The notes beneath the pieces are model-generated. The model was not told where the DNA came from, did no database searches, and saw only the letters and a program-made list of their open reading frames with translations. From Actinomycetospora sp. TBRC 11914 (GTDB lineage: Bacteria > Actinomycetota > Actinomycetes > Mycobacteriales > Pseudonocardiaceae), in assembly GCF_012933465.1 (NCBI RefSeq), contig NZ_JABBND010000019.1, positions 1 to 64,000 of the forward strand: a DNA stretch of 64,000 nt, written 5' to 3'. A program made the position numbers and the translations under genes. How positions within the stretch are numbered: the first letter of the stretch is position 1; the number at the start of each line of letters is the position of its first letter. Below are positions 7,874-16,572 of the stretch, piece by piece.

Positions 7874-7927
7874 CGCACGAACGGCCGGTTCGTGACCTTC
7901 GAGGGTCACGAACCGGCCGTTCGTGCG
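7874..7927. repeat. Palindromic element B1 (family B), likely bidirectional terminator
   Basis: Perfect 24-bp arms (7874-7897 and 7904-7927) around TTCGAG. Each arm is itself nearly palindromic (CACGAACGGCCGGTTCGTG). A copy differing only in the loop is at 15642-15695. Both lie between convergent genes, consistent with transcription termination without a T-tract, as is common in actinobacteria. Confidence 0.8.
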
Positions 7928-7953
7928 TTCCGGGGGTGCGCCGCACGGGGCAC

Positions 7954-9630
7954 TCAGCTCCCCCGCAGCTCCCGGCGCAGCAACTTCCCGGTCACCGTCT
8001 TCGGCAGCTCGTCGCGGAGCTCGACCTGCCGCGGGTACTTGTAGGCCGACATCCGCTCCTTGCAGAACGCGATGAGCTCGTCGGGCGTCGCCGAGGACCC
8101 CGGCCGCAGCGAGACGAACGCCTTCACCGTCTCGCCGCGGTACTCGTCCGGGATCCCGACGACGGCGGCCTCGCGCACCGCGGAGTGCTCGTAGAGCACG
8201 TCCTCGACCTCGCGCGGCCAGACCTTGTAGCCGCCGGCGTTGATCTGGTCCTTCTTGCGGTCGACGACGTAGAACCAGCCCTCGGCGTCCATGTAGCCGA
8301 CGTCGCCGGTGCGCAGCTCGACGATCCCGCCGGGCCCGCGCAACGCCTTCTCGGTCTCCTCGGGCTTGCCCCAGTAGGCCGGCACCACCTGCGGCCCGCG
8401 TGTGGTGATCTCCCCGACCTCGCCGACGTCGGCCTCGGTCCCGTCGTCGCGCACGATCCGCACCACGGTGTCGAACACCGGCACGCCCACCGACAGCGCG
8501 CCGGACGCCTCGTCCACCGGGGCCGTCGAGCCCAGCGGCACCCCGTGGGAGGGCGAGTTGGTCTCGGTGAGCCCGTAGAAGTTGTGGATGTAGTGCCCGA
8601 ACTGGTCCTGGAAGGCCTTCACCGTCGACGGCGGGATCGGGGCGCCCCCCGAGTACACCTTGACCATCGACGACAGCGCGTCCCGGTCGGCGTTCGGCGC
8701 GTTCATCATCGCGATGAACACCGTGATCGAGCCGATGGAGAACGTCGGGCGGTGCTCGCGGATCGCGTCGACGACGACACCGGGCTCGAACCGGTAGGCC
8801 AGCACCAGTGGGCAGGGCAGCAGCAGCGCGATCGCCATGTGCCCGACGACGCCGGTGATGTGGAACAGCGGTGCGACGCCGAACACCGAGTCGTCGCGCC
8901 CGAGCTGGATCCAGTCCCGGTAGGTCTGGGCGTTGAACACGATGTTGCGGTGGGTGTTCATCGCGCCCTTGGGCGGGCCGGTGGTGCCCGAGGTGTAGCC
9001 GAGGAACGCGACGTCGTCGCCACCCAGCTCGACCGGGTCCGGACGGCGGCCGCGGGCAGCGTCGAGCACCGTCGTGAGGTCCTCGGCACCGTCGCACGCG
9101 CTGCGCTGCATGCTGCCGAACAGGCGCTCGTCGTGGCGCGTCTGGTGCTCGAGCGGCGAGGTCGAGAACGCGATCCGCACGCTCGTGTTCGGGATGACCT
9201 CGCTGGCGATCCCCCACAGGTCCTCCTGGGAGACGATCGCCGTCGCCTCGCAGTCGGTGAGGATCGTGGTCAGCTCGCGCTGGCGCGACATCGGGTTGAC
9301 CGACACGACGATGCCGCCGGCCTTCCAGGTCCCGACGACGACCACGAGGACCTGCGGGATGTTCTGCAGGTAGGTGGCCAGCCGGTCGCCGTGGGCGAAC
9401 CCGCGGTCGGCGAGCGCGACGGCGATCGCGTCGGAGAGCTCGTCGAGCTCGCGCATCGTCATCGTGCCGTCGAAGTAGCGGACGATCTGGCAGTCCGGGT
9501 CGCGCTCCACGGCGGCGCTGAACATCGCCAGCGCGCTCGGGTACTCGACGGTGACCTCGCCGTGGTTGTAGTCGTCGCGGTATCGGGCGAGCCACGGCTT
9601 GGACTCGTAGACCGACCGGGTCGTCGTCAC
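7954..9630 (-). CDS. AMP-dependent acyl-CoA synthetase/ligase
   Basis: A 558-residue ANL-superfamily enzyme that activates a carboxylate to acyl-AMP and then acyl-CoA. Visible motifs are the P-loop GYTSGTTGPPKG (211-222), NFYGLTETNSPS (A5 region), LRTGDVGYMDAEGWFYVVDRKKDQINAGGYKV (A7-A8 stretch) and C-terminal PKTVTGKLLRREL with the catalytic Lys. Length suits long- or medium-chain or aryl-acid ligases; the substrate is not readable. The GTG at 9630 is taken because upstream in-frame sequence (to 9732) is Arg/Gly-rich and unlike the family N-terminus. It ends 26 bp from palindrome B1. No partner gene is adjacent, so it appears monocistronic. Confidence 0.88.
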   Translation of the reverse strand: MTTTRSVYESKPWLARYRDDYNHGEVTVEYPSALAMFSAAVERDPDCQIVRYFDGTMTMRELDELSDAIAVALADRGFAHGDRLATYLQNIPQVLVVVVGTWKAGGIVVSVNPMSRQRELTTILTDCEATAIVSQEDLWGIASEVIPNTSVRIAFSTSPLEHQTRHDERLFGSMQRSACDGAEDLTTVLDAARGRRPDPVELGGDDVAFLGYTSGTTGPPKGAMNTHRNIVFNAQTYRDWIQLGRDDSVFGVAPLFHITGVVGHMAIALLLPCPLVLAYRFEPGVVVDAIREHRPTFSIGSITVFIAMMNAPNADRDALSSMVKVYSGGAPIPPSTVKAFQDQFGHYIHNFYGLTETNSPSHGVPLGSTAPVDEASGALSVGVPVFDTVVRIVRDDGTEADVGEVGEITTRGPQVVPAYWGKPEETEKALRGPGGIVELRTGDVGYMDAEGWFYVVDRKKDQINAGGYKVWPREVEDVLYEHSAVREAAVVGIPDEYRGETVKAFVSLRPGSSATPDELIAFCKERMSAYKYPRQVELRDELPKTVTGKLLRRELRGS

Positions 9631-9741
9631 CGGATCACCACCTGCGCCGATGGGGCGTCCGCCATCGTGTCCTCCTCGCCGTCGAGAGCGTGACCTGGCT
9701 CTCAGCCTCACGGGCGTGGGCGGTGGCAGCAACCCCTGGGG

Positions 9742-10551
9742 TCAGCGCGAGGCCCCGGCGTCGTCGCGCAGCGCGGCGAGCAGCGGGATCGCCGCGATCT
9801 TCGCCTCGGTGAGCTCGTCCCACACGACGCGCGCCGGGTGACGCGGCGCCCGGCTGCAGGTGATCGTCCGCTCGGCGGTGACGATGAGGTCGAGGTGGAC
9901 GTCGTGGTCCACGGTCGGGATCTCGCCGTCGGCGACCACCTGGTCCTCGTGCACGGTCGTCACCACCGGGGTGTCGGCGGCGACGAGCCCGGCCTGCGCG
10001 GCGACGGCGAACTCCAGGTCCGAGAACCCCCCGCCCTTGCCGAGCCGGGAACCGTCGGGACTCACCGCCACGCACCCGGCGACGACGAGGTCGACCGGCT
10101 CGAGGTCCGCGACGGCGACGGTGCGCCCGGCCGCCGACGCGCCCTTGATCGAGGAGGCCTGGCGCGGGGTGCGGTCGCCGAGGTCGTCGGGGTCCAGCAG
10201 GAAGAAGGGGTCGGGGCCGGCGAGGCGCGGCACCGCCATGTAGACGGTCTTGCCATCCTCGAGCGCCCGCTGGCGCACCGGCCACTGGGCGGCGTCGGGA
10301 TTGCACTTGAGGGTGCGGGCGCGGCGCCAGACGTCGGTGTCGCGCAGCCGTTCGGCGGCCGCCTCCGCGCCGGTGACGTTCGGGATGCGGTGGCGGGCGC
10401 CGGGGAAGCGGGCGTGGCCGCGCTCGGTGAGCGTCGACCAGATCCGTTCGCGCAGCTCCTGCTTGGCGGCCAGGAGCTCCGGGGAGCCGCCGGCGTCGGC
10501 GTCGTGACGGGCGATGGTGACCTCCAGGGTGGCCTTCGGCCTCGTGAGCAC
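9742..10551 (-). CDS. 5-formyltetrahydrofolate cyclo-ligase family protein
   Basis: About 269 residues with features of the MTHFS family: an early basic helical region (AAKQELRERIWSTL), RARTLKCNPDAAQWPVR, KTVYMAVPRL, and a glycine-rich nucleotide-binding stretch SRLGKGGGFSDLEFAV near residue 170. It is longer than typical MTHFS (about 190) and resembles the MTHFS-domain-containing subgroup, so ATP-dependent cyclo-ligase activity is uncertain. The only usable in-frame start is GTG 10551, which lies within palindrome A2, so the first eight residues (MLTRPKAT) are encoded by the repeat. It is divergent from the acyl-CoA dehydrogenase at 10636. Confidence 0.75.
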   Translation of the reverse strand: MLTRPKATLEVTIARHDADAGGSPELLAAKQELRERIWSTLTERGHARFPGARHRIPNVTGAEAAAERLRDTDVWRRARTLKCNPDAAQWPVRQRALEDGKTVYMAVPRLAGPDPFFLLDPDDLGDRTPRQASSIKGASAAGRTVAVADLEPVDLVVAGCVAVSPDGSRLGKGGGFSDLEFAVAAQAGLVAADTPVVTTVHEDQVVADGEIPTVDHDVHLDLIVTAERTITCSRAPRHPARVVWDELTEAKIAAIPLLAALRDDAGASR

Positions 10552-10599
10552 TTTCTGGTGTCATCGCACCAGAAAGTGCTCACGGGCGCGGAGCGCACC
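10528..10599. repeat. Palindromic element A2 (family A)
   Basis: Perfect 17-bp inner arms (10544-10560 and 10567-10583) around TCATCG, flanked by GGTGGCCTTCGGC on the left and GCGCGGAGCGCACC on the right. Unlike the other copies it lies between divergent genes and contributes the GTG start and first codons of the leftward gene. Simple terminator function therefore does not fit here. Confidence 0.8.
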
Positions 10600-10635
10600 T
10601 ACCGAGCGGTAACCGGACGTGGTGGAATCGCGGCC

Positions 10636-12309
10636 ATGGCGCCCACCCACGTCGTGACCAACCAGGTGCCCGAGCTCGTCGACCACGACCTCGCCGCCGA
10701 CCCGCCGCTGCTCGAGGCGCTCGAGCGCGAGGGCGCGGGGTGGGCCCTGGATGAGCTGCACGACACCGGGCGCCGCGCGGGCTCGGCACAGGTCCGCGGC
10801 TGGGCCGACGCCGCCCACCGCAACGAACCGCGGCTGCGGGCGTTCGACCGGGTCGGGAACCGGGTCGACGAGGTGGACTACGACCCGGGCTACCACGCGC
10901 TGCTCGGGGAGGCGGTCGGCCGCGGCTTCGCCGGCGCCGTGTGGGCCGGCCCCGGCGGGTTCGGCTCCGACCCCCGCCCCGGCCAGCACGTCGCCCGGGC
11001 CGCCGGGTTCCTCGTGTGGTCGCAGGCCGAGGCCGGCCACGGCTGCCCGGTCTCGATGAGCCACGCCGTCCTCCCCGCGCTCGCCCACGCCCCCGAGCTG
11101 CTCGCCCGCTACGGGCCCGGCCTCGTCTCCACCGCCTACGAGCCCGGCCTCGCCGAGCCGACGACGAAGGCCGGCCTGCTCGCCGGGATGGGCATGACCG
11201 AGAAGCAGGGCGGCTCGGACGTGCGCGCCAACTCGACGACCGCGACCCCCAACCGCGACGGCAGCTACACCCTCACCGGCCACAAGTGGTTCACCAGCGC
11301 CCCGATGTGCGACCTGTTCCTCGTCCTGGCCCGGACGGCCGTCGGGGCGAGCGGAGCGCCGGGGGGTGGGGACGCCGGGATCACCTGCTTCCTCGTGCCG
11401 CGGATCCTTCCCGACGGTGCCCGCAACCCCTTCGCGATCCAGCGGCTCAAGGACAAGCTCGGCAACCGCTCGAACGCCTCGTCGGAGCCGGAGTTCGACG
11501 GCACGATCGGGTTCCGGGTCGGCGACGAGGGCCGCGGCGTGCGGACGATCATCGAGATGGTCGCCTGCACCCGGCTGGACAACGCGCTGGGCTCGGCGGC
11601 CGGCATGCGCGACGCCGTCCGCCGGGCGGCCTGGCACGCGACGTACCGGCACGCGTTCGGCTCGGCGCTGATCGACAAGCCGCTGATGCGGGCGGTGCTC
11701 GCCGACCTCACGGTCGAGTCCGAGGCGGCGGTGACCCTCGCGCTCCGGCTGGCCGGCGCGCAGGACCGGTCGGCGTCGGACGAGCACGAGGCCGCGTTCC
11801 GGCGGATCGGCGTCACGCTCGGCAAGTACTGGATCTGCAAGCGGCAGACCGCGGTGGTCGGTGAAGCGCTCGAGTGCCTCGGCGGGAACGGCTTCGTCGA
11901 GGAGTCCGGGATGCCGCGCCTGTTCCGCGAGTCGCCGCTGAACTCGATCTGGGAGGGCTCGGGCAACGTCAACGCCCTGGACCTGCTGCGCGTGCTCGGC
12001 CGCGAGCCGGCCGCCGTCGAGGCCTACCGGGCCGAGGTGGAGGCCGCGTCGGGCGCCGACCACCGCCTCGACGCCGCGTGGAAGACCATCCTCGACGAGC
12101 TCCGCGACCCCACCGAGGAGCGCGCCCGCTGGTTGGCCGAGCGGATGGCCGTGGTGCTGCAGGGCTCGCTGCTGGTGCGGCACGCGCCGGCCGCCGTCGC
12201 CGACGCCTTCGTCGGGTCGCGGGTGGCGGGCGATCACGGCCAGGCGCTGGGCACCCTGCCGCGCGGGGTCGACGTCGACGGGATCCTGGAGCGCCTGCCG
12301 CTGGGCTGA
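10636..12309 (+). CDS. AidB-like acyl-CoA dehydrogenase family protein
   Basis: 557 residues, longer than ordinary acyl-CoA dehydrogenases (about 380) and matching the AidB/isovaleryl-dehydrogenase-like subgroup with an extended N-terminus (LLEALEREGAGWALDELHDTGRRAG). It shows the middle-domain FAD motif GMGMTEKQGGSDVR, the substrate-loop HKWFTSAPMCDLFLVLA and the C-terminal LECLGGNGFVEESGMPRLFRESPLNSIWEGSGNV. AidB proteins bind FAD and DNA and protect against alkylation; some homologues are ordinary dehydrogenases. The ATG at 10636 gives the expected N-terminus. It is divergent from the MTHFS-like gene across element A2 and followed by a 341-bp gene-free repeat patch. Confidence 0.85.
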   Translation: MAPTHVVTNQVPELVDHDLAADPPLLEALEREGAGWALDELHDTGRRAGSAQVRGWADAAHRNEPRLRAFDRVGNRVDEVDYDPGYHALLGEAVGRGFAGAVWAGPGGFGSDPRPGQHVARAAGFLVWSQAEAGHGCPVSMSHAVLPALAHAPELLARYGPGLVSTAYEPGLAEPTTKAGLLAGMGMTEKQGGSDVRANSTTATPNRDGSYTLTGHKWFTSAPMCDLFLVLARTAVGASGAPGGGDAGITCFLVPRILPDGARNPFAIQRLKDKLGNRSNASSEPEFDGTIGFRVGDEGRGVRTIIEMVACTRLDNALGSAAGMRDAVRRAAWHATYRHAFGSALIDKPLMRAVLADLTVESEAAVTLALRLAGAQDRSASDEHEAAFRRIGVTLGKYWICKRQTAVVGEALECLGGNGFVEESGMPRLFRESPLNSIWEGSGNVNALDLLRVLGREPAAVEAYRAEVEAASGADHRLDAAWKTILDELRDPTEERARWLAERMAVVLQGSLLVRHAPAAVADAFVGSRVAGDHGQALGTLPRGVDVDGILERLPLG

Positions 12310-12650
12310 GGCCCGGGGCGGGGGCGCGACCTGCGCGCCCCCGCACACACTCCCGGCCCGACGACGGGCGGGCTCGCCGGCACCCGCGCGCGGCGCACAC
12401 ACTCCCGGCCCGACGACGGGCGGACTCGCCGGCATCTGGGCGCCCCGCACACACTCGCCGATCGGTTCGTCCCGCACCGGGGGCCGCCGATCGCGGCGAC
12501 CACGAGCTGCCGTGCATCCGCTGCGTGTGCGCCGCGCGCAGGTCCGCCCGGAACCGATCCGCCCCGCACCGGCAGCGTGTGCGCCGCGCAGGTCGAGAGC
12601 ACCGTGGGCCATTCCCCGGATCGCGACGTCGCACTAGCGTCCCGCCCACC
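12310..12650. repeat. Gene-free intergenic patch of degenerate direct and inverted repeats
   Basis: There is no credible gene here. Two direct copies of a roughly 40-bp unit start CGCACACACTCCCGGCCCG (about 12343 and 12394), with a third partial copy near 12447. Two copies of GCGTGTGCGCCGCGC (about 12523 and 12576) are in inverted orientation to the CGGCGCACAC of the first unit. The patch looks like decayed tandem REP-like elements and may hold the promoter of the hydrolase at 12651. Confidence 0.65.
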
Positions 12651-13706
12651 ATGAGCGACCTCCTGCCCGGCGTCGAGGCCGGCACCGTCGACGCGCGCAT
12701 CCGCCTCCACCACCTCACCTCCGGGCCGCCCGGCGGCGAGCCGGTCGTGCTCGTGCACGGGAACCTGTCCACCGGACGGTTCTTCGAGCACCTCATGAGC
12801 CCGGCGAGCGCGCGCTTCCGGTTCCTCGCGCCGGACATGCGCGGGTTCGGCCGCACCGAGACCGCCCCGATCGACGCGACGCGGGGACTGGGCGACTGGG
12901 CCGACGACCTCGTCTCCTACCTGCAGGTCCTCGGGATCGAGCGTCCGCACCTCGTCGGGTGGTCGACGGCGGGCGCGGCGATCGCGCTGGTCGCGCGCGC
13001 GGTCCCCGTCGCCAGCCTGACCTTCCTCGACCCCGTCTCCCCCTACGGCTACGGCGGCACGTTCCCCGACGGCAAGCCGTGCTCCGACGACCACGCCGGC
13101 ACCGGGGCGGGCGTGGCGAACCCCCGGTTCGTCGAGCTGCTGCGCGCCGGTGACCGCGGTGCCGACGAGCCGGTCAGCCCGCGCAACGTCATGAACGGCA
13201 CCTACTGGGCACCGGACTTCCGCCTCCCGCCGGAACGGGAGGACCTCCTGCTCGACGAGATCCTGCTCTCGCGGATCGGCGACGACGGCTACCCGGGCGA
13301 CGCCACGACCTCCGAGCACTGGCCCGGCTCCGCCCCCGGCACCCGCGGGCTGCTCAACGCGCTCTCCCCGAAGTACTGCTCGTGGGCCTGGCTGCCCGAG
13401 CTCGACCCGAAGCCGCCGGTGCTCTGGACCCACGGCGGCAAGGACCTCGTCGTCGCCGACGGCTCGTTCCTCGAGCTGGGCACGCTCGGGCAGGCGGGCA
13501 TCGTGGCGGGCTGGCCGGGCGCCGAGGTCTTCCCGCCGCAGCAGATGGTGGCCCAGATCCGCGGCGTCCTGCGCCGCTACGAGCAGGCGGGCGGGCAGGT
13601 GCGCACCGAGGTCTTCACCGCGTCCGGGCACGGGCCGCACCTCGACGACGCGCACCGGTGGCTGGGCGTGGCCACCGACTTCTGGGAGTCGGCCACGGTG
13701 GGCTGA
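12651..13706 (+). CDS. Alpha/beta hydrolase
   Basis: 351 residues with a canonical alpha/beta hydrolase fold: oxyanion strand VVLVHGN (33-39), DMRGFGRTE (62-70), nucleophile elbow GWSTAG with Ser105, a long cap region (about 135-250), and late catalytic motifs THGGKDLVVAD (acid) and SGHGPH (His, near 332). This resembles epoxide-hydrolase/haloalkane-dehalogenase-like enzymes, but the Ser nucleophile indicates esterase or lyase-type chemistry. Substrate unknown. It begins after the repeat patch and ends 1 bp before the convergent TetR gene. Confidence 0.82.
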   Translation: MSDLLPGVEAGTVDARIRLHHLTSGPPGGEPVVLVHGNLSTGRFFEHLMSPASARFRFLAPDMRGFGRTETAPIDATRGLGDWADDLVSYLQVLGIERPHLVGWSTAGAAIALVARAVPVASLTFLDPVSPYGYGGTFPDGKPCSDDHAGTGAGVANPRFVELLRAGDRGADEPVSPRNVMNGTYWAPDFRLPPEREDLLLDEILLSRIGDDGYPGDATTSEHWPGSAPGTRGLLNALSPKYCSWAWLPELDPKPPVLWTHGGKDLVVADGSFLELGTLGQAGIVAGWPGAEVFPPQQMVAQIRGVLRRYEQAGGQVRTEVFTASGHGPHLDDAHRWLGVATDFWESATVG

Positions 13707-13707
13707 C

Positions 13708-14325
13708 TCAGCCGAGCCGGCGGCCCAGGTAGCCGCCCACCATCGCGGTGAGCTCGTCGAGGATCGCCTCGCGCCCGACGTCGGGCGCCTCGAGCACCCA
13801 GGAGATCGTCACGTGCTCGACCGTGCGCACCAGCATCCACGCGACCGCGTCCACCGGGACGTCGCCGGCGTCGGGGTGCTCGGCCAGGAGCGCCCCCGCG
13901 ACCAGCGCGTCGATACGGCGGGCGAACCCGACACGGCGGCGCCCGACGGTGCGGGGCCGGTCCTGCGAGAGCACCCGCACCAGGTCGGCCTCGTCGGTCA
14001 GCGCGTCGAGGAGGGCCTCGAGGTGACCGCGGACGGCGTCGTCACCCGCGCGCAGGCTCGCGAGGAACGCGCGCGTGATGCGAGCTTCCAGGTCGTCCAC
14101 CGCACGCTCCACGACCCGCTCGAGGATCGCCTCCTTGTCCGGGAAGTACTGGTACAGCGTCCCCGGACCGACCCCGGCCGCCGCGGCGATCCGATTGGTG
14201 CTCGCCCCCTCGAAACCGCGGGTGAGCAGCACGGACCGCCCGGCGTCGAGGATCCGCTCGACCGTCGCCCGGGATCGTTCCTGGGTCGGGCGGCGCCGCA
14301 TCGCGCGGGGCTCGTCGGCGGGCAC
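13708..14325 (-). CDS. TetR-family transcriptional regulator
   Basis: 205 residues. The HTH region (about 14-60) is RATVERILDAGRSVLLTRGFEGASTNRIAAAAGVGPGTLYQYFPDKEAIL, a textbook TetR DNA-binding domain (described here by segment, residues 19-68), followed by a helical ligand domain. GTG 14325 is preceded by AGGAGGTG. It is divergent from the DUF2236 oxygenase across 71 bp and so probably controls it and itself. That gap has only an imperfect CGAG-N6-CTCG inverted repeat (about 14367-14380), so no convincing operator can be named. Confidence 0.88.
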   Translation of the reverse strand: MPADEPRAMRRRPTQERSRATVERILDAGRSVLLTRGFEGASTNRIAAAAGVGPGTLYQYFPDKEAILERVVERAVDDLEARITRAFLASLRAGDDAVRGHLEALLDALTDEADLVRVLSQDRPRTVGRRRVGFARRIDALVAGALLAEHPDAGDVPVDAVAWMLVRTVEHVTISWVLEAPDVGREAILDELTAMVGGYLGRRLG

Positions 14326-14396
14326 CGGGCACCTCCTGGCAGCGGACGGGAAACGCGAGTTGAACCCGAGTGATTGCTCGTGTCAGCGTTCTCGTC

Positions 14397-15623
14397 ATGG
14401 TGGCAGAGACCGTGACGGCTCCCCAGGTCGAGCTCCCCGAGTTCCCGGCACGCTTCCGCGGCGCGCCGGCCCGCAACGCGGCCATCGCCCGACCGCTGGC
14501 GCTCCTGGGCCGGGTCCGCCACCGCGACGAGGCCCTCGTCGACGAGATCGGGCGCCGGATGTTCGCCCGCGACGAGGTCGGCGCCGAGCTCGCGGCCGCG
14601 ATGAGCCGCGACGCGGTCCCCCGCGTCACCACGACGGCGCTGCACCGCGCGATCGCCGAGGGCGCCCACGACGACGACCCGCCCGCCCTGCGCCGGTTCG
14701 TCGCCGCCATCGAGCGCGAGCCCGACTGGCTCGACCGCGACCTGCTCGAGCGGGGCGCCCGCGCCTACCGGCGGCTGGGGCGCAGCCGCGACGACGTCCT
14801 GCTGGCCCTCTCGCTGATCGGCGGGTACCGCTACGTCGGCCCGGCCGACCTGCTCGTCGCCACCGGCGGACTCACCGGCACCACCGCGATGCGCCGCCTC
14901 GGCGAGACGACCGCCTGGGGCTACGCCGTCTCCCGGCCCGGCGGGATGGCCCGCGACGGCGAGGGCTTCCGGGTCACCGCCCACGTGCGCGCCATGCACG
15001 CGCTGGTCGACGACCGCTTCTCCCGGCGCGACGACTGGGACACCGCCGCGCTCGGCCTCCCGGTCAACCGCAGCGACCTCGCCGGCACGCTCGCCCTGTT
15101 CAGCGCCACCGCGATGCTCGGGGTGCGCGTCCTGGGGCGCCGGGTCCCGCGGCAGGACGGGCACGCGATCATGCACCTCTGGCGCTACGTCGGGTTCCTC
15201 ATGGGCGTCGACGAGGACTGGCTCTTCGCCGACGAGCGCGCCCAGCACGCGTTCGACCACCACCTGTTGCACGCCCAGGGCGGCCCGACGCCGGCCGGGG
15301 CCGCGCTCACGACGGCGCTGGTCGAGGGCACCCGGCGCAGCCACGACGAGCACGGGCACCGGGGGTGGTGGGCGCGACGGCGGCTGCTCTCCCACCTGCG
15401 GCTCTTCCTCGGCGCGCAGGGCTGCCGCGACCTCGGGCAGCCGGTGCTCCCACCGTGGACCGTCCTGCCGGAGGTGGCCCGCAACGTCGTCGAGTCGTGG
15501 GTCATCGGCGCCGTGGCGCCGGGCCGGCGCTGGCTCGAGCGCCGCAGCGACGCCGGCGTCGAGGCCGACCTCGAGCGGCTGCTCGGCGAGCGGCCCCGCC
15601 GCCCGGCGGATCTCCCCGTGTGA
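14397..15623 (+). CDS. DUF2236 (MpaB/latex-clearing-protein-like) oxygenase family protein
   Basis: About 408 residues from ATG 14397. Conserved DUF2236 pattern: RLGETTAWGYAVSRPGGM, RVTAHVRAMHALV, GLPVNRSDLAGTLALFSATAM, HLWRYVGFLMGVDEDWL. Family members such as rubber-oxygenase Lcp and MpaB are b-type haem proteins, with histidines in these helices as candidate ligands. No signal peptide is evident, so a cytosolic or membrane-associated location is likely. A GTG at 14370 would add nine residues without a ribosome site. It is divergent from a TetR regulator, which probably controls it. Substrate unknown. Confidence 0.82.
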   Translation: MVAETVTAPQVELPEFPARFRGAPARNAAIARPLALLGRVRHRDEALVDEIGRRMFARDEVGAELAAAMSRDAVPRVTTTALHRAIAEGAHDDDPPALRRFVAAIEREPDWLDRDLLERGARAYRRLGRSRDDVLLALSLIGGYRYVGPADLLVATGGLTGTTAMRRLGETTAWGYAVSRPGGMARDGEGFRVTAHVRAMHALVDDRFSRRDDWDTAALGLPVNRSDLAGTLALFSATAMLGVRVLGRRVPRQDGHAIMHLWRYVGFLMGVDEDWLFADERAQHAFDHHLLHAQGGPTPAGAALTTALVEGTRRSHDEHGHRGWWARRRLLSHLRLFLGAQGCRDLGQPVLPPWTVLPEVARNVVESWVIGAVAPGRRWLERRSDAGVEADLERLLGERPRRPADLPV

Positions 15624-15641
15624 CCGCTCCCCCACCCTGCG

Positions 15642-15695
15642 CGCACGAACGGCCGGTTCGTGACCTTCGATGGTCACGAACCGGCCGTTCGTGCG
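15642..15695. repeat. Palindromic element B2 (family B), likely bidirectional terminator
   Basis: Perfect 24-bp arms around TTCGAT, identical to B1 (7874-7927) except in the loop. It sits between the convergent DUF2236 gene (ends 15623) and the crotonase gene (ends 15709). Confidence 0.8.
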
Positions 15696-15708
15696 GTCCG
15701 GGGAAGCC

Positions 15709-16560
15709 TCAGCGACCCGTGAAGCGCGGCTCCCGGCGCTCACCGAACGCGGTGAACGCCTCGGCGAGGTCGGCGCTGGGCAGGAACGCGGCGTTCCAGG
15801 CCCCGACGTAGCGCAGGCCGGCCTCGACACGGGGACCCCGCTCGGCGTCGAGCACGTCCTTGATGCCGCGGGTGACCAGCGGCGAGTTCGCCGCCATCCG
15901 GCCCGCGAGCTCGAACGCGGCGGCCCGCAGCGCCTCGCCGGACTCGAGCACGCGGTTGACCAGGCCGATCCGCTCGGCGTGGGCGGCGTCGACGTCGGCG
16001 CCGGTGAGCGCCAGCTCGCGCAGGTGCCCGTCGCCGATGATCCCGACGAGGCGCTGCAGCGACCCGAGGTCGGCCACCATCGCCATGCGCACCTCGCGCA
16101 CGGAGAACAGCGCGTCGGCGCCGGCCAGGCGGACGTCGCAGGCGGTGATGAGGTCGACCCCGCCGCCGACGCACCAGCCCTCCACGGCCGCCACCACGGG
16201 GGTGCGGCAGGACGCCACCGCGGTGATCGAGGCCTGCAGGTCCCGCAGGTGCCCGAGGAACTGCTCGCGGGCGCCGGCGGTCGGGTCGGTGAGCACGCTG
16301 CCCAGCGACTCGGTGGCGGCGCGCAGGTCGAGGCCGTAGGAGAAGCGGCCCTCGGCGCCGGTGACGACGATCGCGCGCACGTCCGGGTCCGCGTCGAGGG
16401 CGGCGACGACGGCGGGCAGCTCCGCGAAGAACGCGGGCGACATCGCCCGGGCGGTCATCGACACCTCGGCCACGTGCGCGGCGGGGGTCTCGCGGGAGAC
16501 GGCGAGGGTCTCGAGGTGCTCGGGCAGGGCGGCGGTGCCGTTCGCGGCCACGGACGTCAT
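15709..16560 (-). CDS. Crotonase family protein, dienoyl-CoA isomerase (ECH1)-like
   Basis: 283 residues. Crotonase core with oxyanion-hole segments SYGLDLRAA (74-82) and EGWCVGGGVDLITACD (127-142). The segment VREVRMAMVADLGSLQRL carries Glu156 and Asp164 with the eight-residue spacing used by delta3,5-delta2,4-dienoyl-CoA isomerases, and the VADLGSLQRL text matches that subgroup rather than enoyl-CoA hydratases, which have two Glu. It therefore probably shifts double bonds in beta-oxidation of unsaturated acids. ATG 16560 lies 12 bp after the STAS stop, so it is likely the last gene of the phosphatase-B12-STAS transcript, ending at palindrome B2. Confidence 0.85.
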   Translation of the reverse strand: MTSVAANGTAALPEHLETLAVSRETPAAHVAEVSMTARAMSPAFFAELPAVVAALDADPDVRAIVVTGAEGRFSYGLDLRAATESLGSVLTDPTAGAREQFLGHLRDLQASITAVASCRTPVVAAVEGWCVGGGVDLITACDVRLAGADALFSVREVRMAMVADLGSLQRLVGIIGDGHLRELALTGADVDAAHAERIGLVNRVLESGEALRAAAFELAGRMAANSPLVTRGIKDVLDAERGPRVEAGLRYVGAWNAAFLPSADLAEAFTAFGERREPRFTGR

Positions 16561-16572
16561 GGCCCGACTAGA

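Noticed and set aside
10561-13655. Long minus-strand frames opposite the AidB-like dehydrogenase and the alpha/beta hydrolase
   Set aside because: They overlap genes with clear motifs on the + strand, run through repeat patches and show no family signature.
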